A DNA stretch of 10,395 nucleotides from DASUZB01 sp036377075 (GTDB lineage Bacteria > Actinomycetota > CALGFH01): positions 1-10,395 of the forward strand of contig DASUZB010000053.1 in assembly GCA_036377075.1 (NCBI GenBank). The letters are read 5' to 3'. Below the pieces are notes generated by a model. The model had not been told where the DNA came from. It did not search any database and was given only the letters and a program-made list of their open reading frames with translations. The first letter of the stretch is position 1, and each line of letters starts with the position of its first letter. Positions 1-5,497 of the stretch are shown piece by piece. Both the position numbers and the translations under genes were made by a program.

Positions 1-661
1 GACCGGCCGTGAGCCCCCGCCTGGCCAGGTAGGCCGCCGCGGCGGCCGCCTTGCTCACGCCGTCGGGGGCGAGGTGGTACGCGTGCGTCTCGCCGTCGCC
101 CAGGTGCGGGTAGTCGCCCCGCAGGCGGCCGTTGTCGCGCAGCCGCGCCCAGCCGAAGCCGGCGGCGGCCAGGGCCTTGTCCGCCTCGGCGACCGCCACC
201 TGGCCGCGCAGCAGGGCGGTGCCCTGGCGTCCCTCGGTCCACGGCGTGTGGGGTTCGACCCGGCCGGGGAACGCGTCGAGCAGGGCCGCCAGCGCGCCGG
301 AGCGGGCCAGCGCCTCCGCCGGGGTGGCGCCGAGGTCGCGCGGGCAGGCGCCCCACCGCAGCTCGGCCTCGCGCCCGAGCACCAGCACCGCGCCCAGCTC
401 GGCGATGGCGTCGCGCAGGCCGAGCAGGCGGCACGCCTCGAACAGCTGGGCGCGGGTGCGGCCGGAGACCAGCACCACCTCGAGCCCGGCCTGGCTCGCG
501 GCGACCAGCGCCTCGGCGGCGGCGAGGCTGGGGCGGCCGTCGAGGTCGGCCAGCAGCGACCCGCCGCGCCCGACCAGGGTGCCGTCCACGTCCGAGAACA
601 GCACCACCGGGTCGAGCCGGTCGAGCACCGGCCCCGCCTCGGCCAGGGCCAGCGGCCGCAT
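1..661 (-). CDS. HAD-family phosphatase, probable glucosyl/mannosyl-3-phosphoglycerate phosphatase (3' end outside window)
   Basis: This frame runs from an ATG at 661 to the window edge, giving 220 residues without a stop. It shows HAD motif I, DVDGTLV, with nucleophile and acid Asp24 and Asp26. Motif II is LVSGRT at about 64-69, and the HAD-IIB motif III lysine is in DGVSK (Lys204). The motif IV acidic pair (GDxxxD) would lie just past the edge. The spacing between motifs II and III fits a Cof/MpgP-type (HAD-IIB) cap. The ATG lies two bases after the gpgS stop, so the two genes are probably translated together; no strong Shine-Dalgarno is visible. From the neighbour I infer that it removes the phosphate from glucosyl- or mannosyl-3-phosphoglycerate to release the osmolyte. 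Mycobacteria use an unrelated histidine phosphatase for this step. HAD membership is firm; the substrate is inferred from context. Confidence 0.8.
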   Translation of the reverse strand, partial: MRPLALAEAGPVLDRLDPVVLFSDVDGTLVGRGGSLLADLDGRPSLAAAEALVAASQAGLEVVLVSGRTRAQLFEACRLLGLRDAIAELGAVLVLGREAELRWGACPRDLGATPAEALARSGALAALLDAFPGRVEPHTPWTEGRQGTALLRGQVAVAEADKALAAAGFGWARLRDNGRLRGDYPHLGDGETHAYHLAPDGVSKAAAAAAYLARRGLTAG

Positions 662-663
662 GG

Positions 664-1662
664 TCAGGCGCTCGACCCGGCGGCGAGGGCGCTGCGACGC
701 TGCCGGTAGCGGTCGACGGTCACCATCGGCGGACGCTGCGCGGTGGCGATCTCGCGCGGCTCGATGTTGTACTCGCGCAGCCGGTTGGCGAACTGCAGCA
801 GGGTGGTCGACCAGCTCTCCGGGGCGACCTTGCCCTCGTCGACCAGGCGGCTGAGGGCCGCCTGCATGATGCCAAAGCTCATCCGCGACAGCGCCTGGAC
901 GTCCTGGTTGCGGTGCACCCGGCGCTCCAGGTCGACCTGGGCCATGGCGTTGACCCCGGAGTGGCGGGCGATGTCGATCAGCATGCCGAGCTCGACGCCG
1001 TAGCCGGAGATCATCGGGATCTGCTCGAGCACCTCGCGCCGGCCCGCGTACTCCCCGGAGAGGGGCTGCACGAAGCCGGCCAGCTCGGGCCAGAAGAGGT
1101 TCAGCAACGGCCTGGCGACCAGCTCGGTGACGCGCCCGCCGCCGGTCGCCCGCAGGGTCCTGCGCTCCTGCAGCGGGCGCTCGTAGAACCCCTTGACGTA
1201 GACGATCCCCGGGTCCTCCAGCAGCGGCCCGAGCAGTCCGTAGACGAACCGTGGGTGGATGTTGCGGATGTCGGCGTCGATCCAGCACACCAGGTCACCG
1301 TGGCAGACGTAGAGGCTCTTCCAGAGCCCCTCGCCCTTGCCGGCAACCGAGCCCATTTCGGGAAGTACATCCTGTTCGCGGTAGACGGCCGCTCCTTCGC
1401 CATCCGCGATCTTCATGGTGTCGTCTTCCGACCCGCCGTCGATGACCACGAGCTCGTCGACCAGGCGGGACCGCTCGACCAGGGCCCGACGCAGCACGCG
1501 CACGATCGGGCCGATGGTGGCTGCCTCGTTGCGCGCCGGCAGGCAGACCGAGATGGTCGTGCCGGTGCGCTCCCGAGCCGCCAGCAGCTTCGCAAGCGGC
1601 TCGAACTGGCTGTAGTGGAAGGTCCGGTTCCCGAACCACTCCCACGTGTCGAGTTGGGTCAC
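664..1662 (-). CDS. gpgS: Glucosyl-3-phosphoglycerate synthase (GT81 family)
   Basis: This cytoplasmic GT-A glycosyltransferase moves glucose (or mannose in some homologues) from a nucleotide sugar to 3-phosphoglycerate. It is the first step towards glucosylglycerate, or towards methylglucose lipopolysaccharide in mycobacteria. With the start used here it has 332 residues; the M. tuberculosis enzyme has 324. Visible are the nucleotide-binding LPARNEA (41-47), DGGSEDDT (75-82), the GEGLWKSL loop, the metal-binding DAD (129-131), the acceptor-site stretch around QPLSGEYAGRRE (199-210), GYGVELG, and the third metal-ligand histidine in RVHRNQ (His250). I chose the GTG at 1662 because AGGAGA lies five bases upstream. 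An in-frame GTG at 1701 would add 13 poorly conserved residues and has no good ribosome site. The gene leads an operon with the phosphatase downstream. The family call is firm; glucose versus mannose preference cannot be read from sequence. Confidence 0.95.
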   Translation of the reverse strand: MTQLDTWEWFGNRTFHYSQFEPLAKLLAARERTGTTISVCLPARNEAATIGPIVRVLRRALVERSRLVDELVVIDGGSEDDTMKIADGEGAAVYREQDVLPEMGSVAGKGEGLWKSLYVCHGDLVCWIDADIRNIHPRFVYGLLGPLLEDPGIVYVKGFYERPLQERRTLRATGGGRVTELVARPLLNLFWPELAGFVQPLSGEYAGRREVLEQIPMISGYGVELGMLIDIARHSGVNAMAQVDLERRVHRNQDVQALSRMSFGIMQAALSRLVDEGKVAPESWSTTLLQFANRLREYNIEPREIATAQRPPMVTVDRYRQRRSALAAGSSA

Positions 1663-1667
1663 TGCCG

Positions 1668-1673
1668 TCTCCT
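1668..1673 (-). promoter_or_regulatory. Shine-Dalgarno deciding the gpgS start
   Basis: AGGAGA on the minus strand lies five bases before the GTG at 1662. It favours that codon over the longer in-frame GTG at 1701, which has no comparable site. Confidence 0.6.
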
Positions 1674-1806
1674 GGCTAGGGGAGGCGCCGGTGCGCCCCA
1701 CCGCCTGAGCTACCCTTGTTCCCCCATCATCGGGGTTGACGCCGAATCGCGTTGACGGTTTCGAACATGCCAGGGCAAGCTGGCTATGACAAACCGAAGA
1801 CGGCGA

Positions 1807-1924
1807 CGCATCGAGAGGGGCGGAGGGACTCGGCCCGAAGATGCCCCGGCAACCTCCCTATCAGTGGGAACGGTGCCAACTCCGACCTCGGACGGGCGCG
1901 TTGCGCCACCCGGGGAAAGATGCG
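1807..1924 (+). ncRNA. SAM-I (S-box) riboswitch aptamer
   Basis: The conserved core of the S-box leader is present in order. It comprises GAGAGG, then GGAGGGACT followed by GGCCCGA, then CCGGCAACC, then GGTGCCAACTCC, then GGGGAAAGATG. Helix P1 closes with CGCATC (1807-1812) pairing to GATGCG (1919-1924). The 118-base span suits the family. It lies on the strand of the threonine-synthase-like gene and ends 80 bases before that start codon, so it must regulate that gene and perhaps the oxidoreductase after it. In characterised S-box RNAs, SAM binding stabilises P1 and turns expression off. No terminator with a U-run follows, so control here is probably translational. Confidence 0.95.
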
Positions 1925-1928
1925 CGAG

Positions 1929-2001
1929 CGGTCGGGGTGACCGTGGCGCACGCGATCGCCGGAGGCAGTTGAACTGCCTCGCAGACGCGTAGGAGGTCAC
2001 C
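1929..2001 (+). promoter_or_regulatory. Putative translational expression platform of the SAM riboswitch
   Basis: GGTGACC (1936-1942) is fully complementary to GGTCACC (1995-2001), which includes the end of the AGGAGG ribosome site at 1991-1996. The same GACC can instead pair locally with GGTC in a five-bp hairpin (CGGTC 1929-1933 with GACCG 1939-1943). A second perfect hairpin spans 1962-1980, with GAGGCAG pairing CTGCCTC across TTGAA. Its 3' arm ends in CCTC, which could alternatively pair with GAGG of the ribosome site. These exclusive pairings suggest that ribosome access is switched. The structural model is inferred by eye, without energies. Confidence 0.5.
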
Positions 2002-2004
2002 ACC

Positions 2005-3321
2005 ATGACCGTCCCTCTGGATCGTGATGGTTTCGTTGCCGAGCCGGGGGTGAAGCATCCCGAAAGCGGTATTCAGGCCGCTGAGGTCGTGCTGCGCTGC
2101 CGCGGCTGCGGCACGCCCTACCCGCCGGGGCTGCGCCACGCCTGCCCGGCCTGCCTCGGCCCGCTCGACGTGGACCGCGGCCCCGTCCCCGCCGCCCGGC
2201 TCGACCCGCGCGCGGTGGCGGCCGGACCGGCCTCGATCTGGCGCTACCAGCAGCTGCTGCCCGCCCGCCCGGGCGAAGGCGACCTCGCCCCCGGCCTGAC
2301 GCCCCTGCGCCCGGCGCCCCGGCTGGCCGAGGCGCTCGGCGTGCCCGGGCCGCTGTGGCTCAAGGACGACACCGGCAACCCGACCAACTCGTTCAAGGAC
2401 CGGGTCGTCGCCGTCGCCCTCGCCAAGGCGCGCGAGCTGGGGATCTCCACCGTGGCCTGCGCCTCGACCGGGAACCTCGCCGGCGCGACCGCGGCCGCCG
2501 CGGCCGCCCAGGGGCTCGACTGCGTGGTGGTGATCCCGGCGGGGCTGGAGGTCGGCAAGGTCGCCTCCGCGGCCGCCTTCGGCGCCACCGTCGTCGCCGT
2601 CGAGGGCTCCTACGACCAGGCCAACCGGGTCTCGGCCCAGGCGGCCGAGGAGTTCGGCTGGGGCTTCGTCAACGTCAACCTGCGGCCCTGGTACGCCGAG
2701 GGCTCGCTCACCGTCGGGCTGGAGGTGGCCGAGCAGCTCGGCTGGTCGCTGCCCGACCACGTGGTCGTCCCGGTCGCCTCCGGCGCCCTGCTCACCAAGG
2801 TCCACCAGGGCTTCGGCCTGCTGGCCGAGGCCGGGCTGGTGGACGGCGGCCCGGCGCGGGTGCACGGCGCCCAGTCGGACGGCTGCGCGCCGGTCGCGAC
2901 CGCGTTCGCCGAAGGCCGCGACGAGGTGCTACCGGTCAGGCCGAGCGGGATCGTGAAGTCGCTCGGGATCGGCGACCCGGCCGACGGGGCCGAGGCGCTC
3001 GCGGTGGTGCGCGGGACCGGCGGGCGCCTCGAGGCGGTCTCCGACGAGGAGGTGGTCGACGCGATCGCCCTGCTCGCCCGCACCACCGGCGTGTTCGGGG
3101 AGACGGCGGCTGGGGTGACGATCGCCACCTTGGCGCGGGTTGCCGCCGCCGGGGCGCTGCGCCAGGGCGAGCGCGTGGTGGCCCTGGTCACCGGCCACGG
3201 CCTCAAGACCGTCGAGGTGCTCGACGGCCGCGTCGGGCCCACCGTTACGATCCGGCCCAACGTCGACGCGCTGGAGGAGGCCCTCCAGCCGATCCGGCCG
3301 GGCCTGCTCACCACGTCCTGA
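2005..3321 (+). CDS. Threonine synthase-family PLP enzyme under SAM riboswitch control
   Basis: This fold-type II PLP enzyme has 438 residues. The family's classic reaction converts O-phosphohomoserine to threonine. The start ATG is eight bases after AGGAGG. A zinc-ribbon-like segment, CRGC (32-35) and CPAC (47-50), precedes the catalytic domain, as in archaeal-type threonine synthases. The PLP lysine is Lys131 in NPTNSFKDR, followed by the ACASTGN loop (151-157). The C-terminal TGHGLK (396-401) is typical of ThrC. Some positions differ from ordinary ThrC. The glycine/asparagine-rich loop near 258-262 is ASGAL instead of a GNGGN-like sequence, and NLRPWYAEG (225-233) replaces the usual N-P-F/L-R-x-EG. 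A SAM-I leader is more expected on methionine or sulfur genes. The enzyme may therefore be true ThrC at the Met/Thr branch point, or a paralogue with another nucleophile such as a sulfur donor. Family certain, reaction open, so no symbol is given. Confidence 0.85.
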   Translation: MTVPLDRDGFVAEPGVKHPESGIQAAEVVLRCRGCGTPYPPGLRHACPACLGPLDVDRGPVPAARLDPRAVAAGPASIWRYQQLLPARPGEGDLAPGLTPLRPAPRLAEALGVPGPLWLKDDTGNPTNSFKDRVVAVALAKARELGISTVACASTGNLAGATAAAAAAQGLDCVVVIPAGLEVGKVASAAAFGATVVAVEGSYDQANRVSAQAAEEFGWGFVNVNLRPWYAEGSLTVGLEVAEQLGWSLPDHVVVPVASGALLTKVHQGFGLLAEAGLVDGGPARVHGAQSDGCAPVATAFAEGRDEVLPVRPSGIVKSLGIGDPADGAEALAVVRGTGGRLEAVSDEEVVDAIALLARTTGVFGETAAGVTIATLARVAAAGALRQGERVVALVTGHGLKTVEVLDGRVGPTVTIRPNVDALEEALQPIRPGLLTTS

Positions 3322-3397
3322 CCTGGGGCCGTGCGTCGCCGGCTGCTTGACCGCGGGCGCTCGGGTCAGCCAGGAGCCGCGGGCCGGACCCCTCATC

Positions 3398-3406
3398 GGA
3401 GGGAGG
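3398..3406 (+). promoter_or_regulatory. Shine-Dalgarno deciding the oxidoreductase start
   Basis: GGAGGGAGG lies five bases before the GTG at 3412. It supports that start, which places the FAD-binding motif about ten residues from the N terminus as usual for the family. Confidence 0.7.
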
Positions 3407-3411
3407 AAGCG

Positions 3412-4770
3412 GTGACCAAGGAGCACGACCTGATCGTGGTGGGCCTGGGGGTCGGCGGGGAGGAGGTCGCCGGCCGCGCCGCCGAGGCCGGCATGGACGT
3501 CCTGGGCATCGAGCGCAGGCTGGTCGGCGGGGAGTGCCCCTACTGGGGGTGCATCCCCTCGAAGATCATGGTGCGGGCGGGCAACTCCCTGGCCGAGGCG
3601 GCCCGGGTGCTGCGCCTCGCCGGCGACGCGCGCGTCTCCCCGTCCTGGCGGCCGGTGGCCGAGCGGGTCCGCGAGGCCACCGCCGGCTGGGACGACCAGG
3701 CCGCCGTCGACCGCCTGCGCGGCAAGGGCGGCACCTTCCTGCGCGGCCAGGCCCGCCTGGTCGGCCCGCGCGAGGTCGAGGTCGACGGGGAGCGCTACCG
3801 CGCCCGGCGCGGCGTGGTGGTCGCGACCGGCGGCGAGCCCGCCACGCCGCCGGTCGACGGCCTCGCCGAGGCCGGCTACTGGACCAACCGCGAGGCGATC
3901 GAGGCCGACGAGCTGCCCGCCTCGCTGGTGGTGCTCGGCGCCGGGCCGATCGGGCTGGAGCTGGCCCAGACGTTCCAGCGCTTCGGCACCCAGGTCACGA
4001 TCGTCGAGGTCGCCGACCGCGCGCTGCCCCTGGAGGAGCCGGAGAACGGCGAGGCCATGGGCGAGGTCCTCCGCGAGGAGGGCATCGCCCTGCACACCGG
4101 CGTCGGCGCCAGCGCCGTGCACCGGGCCGACGGCAAGGTCACGGTGGAGCTGGCCGACGGCCGCCAGGTCGACGGCGAGCGGCTTCTGGTAGCCACCGGG
4201 CGGCGGCTGGAGGTCGGCTCCCTGGGGCTGGAGGCGGCGGGGCTCGACCCTGAGGCGAGGTCGATCGCGGTCGACGAGCACCTGCGCGCGGGCGACGGCA
4301 TCTGGGCCGTCGGCGACGTCACCGGCAAGGGCGCGTTCACCCACCTGGCCGTCTACCAGGGCCGGATCGCGGCGGCGGACGTGCTCGGGCAGGAGCACGC
4401 GCCCGCCGACTACCGCGCGCTGCCCCGGGTCACCTTCACCGACCCAGAGGTCGCCAGCGTCGGCATGACCGAGGCGCGGGCGCGCGAGGCCGGCCTGACG
4501 GTCCGCACCGGCGTGGCCGCCACCGCCGCGTCGGCGCGCGGCTGGATCCATGGCCCCGGCGCCGAGCACGGCGTCGCCAAGCTGGTCGCCGACGCCGACC
4601 AGGGCGTGCTGGTCGGCGCGTCGGTGATGGGGCCGGCCGCCGGTGAGGTGATCGGCCTGCTGGTCCTCGCCGTCAAGGAGCGCGTGCCGGTCGGAGCCCT
4701 GCGCGAGCTGATCTACCCCTACCCGACGTTCGTCCGCGGCCTGGAGGATGCCCTGCGCGAGCTGTCGTAA
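3412..4770 (+). CDS. FAD-dependent pyridine nucleotide-disulfide oxidoreductase (dihydrolipoamide dehydrogenase/mercuric reductase-like)
   Basis: The GTG start at 3412 follows GGAGGGAGG by five bases and gives 452 residues; an upstream ATG would add poorly conserved sequence. The FAD-binding GLGVGG is at 11-16 with Glu34 ending the second strand. The redox disulfide is Cys42-PYWG-Cys47, followed by IPSK. The NAD(P) site GAGPIG is at 176-181 with Glu199, which favours NADH, and the second FAD motif GD is at 301-302. The dimerisation domain ends with YPYPTFVRGLE. In dihydrolipoamide dehydrogenase and glutathione reductase the equivalent segment carries the catalytic His-Glu pair (HPTxxE); here those positions are Tyr437 and Arg442. 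It is therefore unlikely to be a normal lipoamide dehydrogenase. It also lacks the N-terminal metal-binding domain and C-terminal Cys pair of MerA. Quinone or low-molecular-weight disulfide reduction is possible. It lies 90 bases after the PLP enzyme and may share its riboswitch transcript. Confidence 0.88.
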   Translation: MTKEHDLIVVGLGVGGEEVAGRAAEAGMDVLGIERRLVGGECPYWGCIPSKIMVRAGNSLAEAARVLRLAGDARVSPSWRPVAERVREATAGWDDQAAVDRLRGKGGTFLRGQARLVGPREVEVDGERYRARRGVVVATGGEPATPPVDGLAEAGYWTNREAIEADELPASLVVLGAGPIGLELAQTFQRFGTQVTIVEVADRALPLEEPENGEAMGEVLREEGIALHTGVGASAVHRADGKVTVELADGRQVDGERLLVATGRRLEVGSLGLEAAGLDPEARSIAVDEHLRAGDGIWAVGDVTGKGAFTHLAVYQGRIAAADVLGQEHAPADYRALPRVTFTDPEVASVGMTEARAREAGLTVRTGVAATAASARGWIHGPGAEHGVAKLVADADQGVLVGASVMGPAAGEVIGLLVLAVKERVPVGALRELIYPYPTFVRGLEDALRELS

Positions 4771-4782
4771 CGACGACGACCT

Positions 4783-4806
4783 TGACAGTGTCATATAACA
4801 GTGTCA
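4783..4806 (+). promoter_or_regulatory. Tandem palindromic operator before the MerR-like gene
   Basis: TGACAGTGTCA (4783-4793) is a perfect palindrome around a central G, with TGACA and TGTCA as arms. Thirteen bases on, TAACAGTGTCA (4796-4806) repeats it with one change. The AT-rich TATAAC between them (4794-4799) resembles a -10 box, which would put the transcript start a few bases before the ATG at 4817. No -35 box is correctly spaced. This is the least GC-rich stretch nearby and fills the short gap between genes. Repressor or autoregulator binding is inferred. Confidence 0.6.
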
Positions 4807-4816
4807 CCGTGGCGGC

Positions 4817-5497
4817 ATGGACCGAACCCATGCCCCCTGGACGCTGGCCGAGCTGACCGACCGCGTCGCCGAAGCGCTCGCGGTCGGCTACCGTGGCCAG
4901 CCCAGCGGCCGCGTCCGTGAGGTGCCCGACCAGCGCGCGATCCGCTGGTACACCACCCTCGGCCTGGTCGACCGTCCGGCCGCCATGCGCGGCCGCACGG
5001 CGCTCTACGGCCGCCGCCACCTGCTCCAGCTCGTCGCCATCAAGCGCCTGCAGGCCGAGGGCCGCTCCCTGGCCGAAGTCCAGGTCGAGCTCGCCGCCGC
5101 CGGCGACGAGCGGCTCGAGCGCATCGCCCGCCTGCCCGCCACCCCGCGCGCCGCGGCCGCCGCGCTCGCCCGCCGGTCCCCGCCGGCGGGCGCCGCGGCC
5201 ATGGTGGAGCAGGAGCCCGCACCGGCGGCCGACCGGCCCAGGTTCTGGGCGGCCGGCCCGGCCGCTCCCGAGGCCGGCGCCGGCGCGACCCCACCGGCCC
5301 CACCCGACCGGCCCGAGGTCACCCAGATCCAGGCCGTCCAGCTCGGCGACGGCGTGACGCTGCTGCTCGGCGCGGCCCGGCCCCTCGGCGACGACGACCT
5401 CGACGCCCTGCGGGCCGCGGCCACGCCCCTGCTGGCCGCGCTGCGCACTCGCGGTCGCGACGACCCCAAGGCTTCTCCTCGAAGGGAGCTCCCATGA
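4817..5497 (+). CDS. MerR-like transcriptional regulator
   Basis: This 226-residue protein has an N-terminal MerR-type winged helix-turn-helix. The recognition segment is VPDQRAIRWYTTLGLVDRP (36-54), followed by the wing RGRTALYGRRHL (58-69) and the helix VAIKRLQAEGRSLAEVQ (73-89). The first helix, TLAELTDRVAEAL (9-21), is separated from the recognition segment by a longer loop than in classic MerR proteins. A flexible Ala/Pro-rich linker (about 110-165) joins a small C-terminal domain (about 166-210, TQIQAVQLGDGVTLLLG) that could be an effector or partner-binding module. I see no metal-binding cysteines. The last four bases (ATGA, 5494-5497) overlap the start of the VIT/VWA gene, so the two are translationally coupled. 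The tandem palindrome just upstream suggests autoregulation. The HTH is clear; the signal is unknown. Confidence 0.85.
   Translation: MDRTHAPWTLAELTDRVAEALAVGYRGQPSGRVREVPDQRAIRWYTTLGLVDRPAAMRGRTALYGRRHLLQLVAIKRLQAEGRSLAEVQVELAAAGDERLERIARLPATPRAAAAALARRSPPAGAAAMVEQEPAPAADRPRFWAAGPAAPEAGAGATPPAPPDRPEVTQIQAVQLGDGVTLLLGAARPLGDDDLDALRAAATPLLAALRTRGRDDPKASPRRELP

Noticed and set aside
74..854. Plus-strand open frames over the phosphatase and gpgS end
   Set aside because: The minus strand carries HAD and GT81 motifs in this stretch; the plus-strand translations are shadow frames.
3345..3370. Possible hairpin between the PLP enzyme and the oxidoreductase (GCTTGACC with GGTCAGC)
   Set aside because: The stem is short and bulged, the loop is 11 bases and no T-run follows, so it is not convincing as a terminator or riboswitch.
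3412..4770. Annotation as lpd or merA
   Set aside because: The His-Glu dyad of lipoamide dehydrogenase is absent, as are the heavy-metal domain and C-terminal cysteines of mercuric reductase.
2929..4794. A 621-codon open frame on the minus strand opposite the PLP enzyme and oxidoreductase
   Set aside because: Both opposite genes have clear motifs, ribosome sites and GC-biased third positions. The antisense product shows only His/Asp/Gly-rich shadow composition.
4782..4799. TTGACA and TATAAC read as a -35/-10 promoter pair
   Set aside because: Only six bases separate them, far short of the 16-19 needed. The TTGACA is better explained as the left arm of the palindromic operator.
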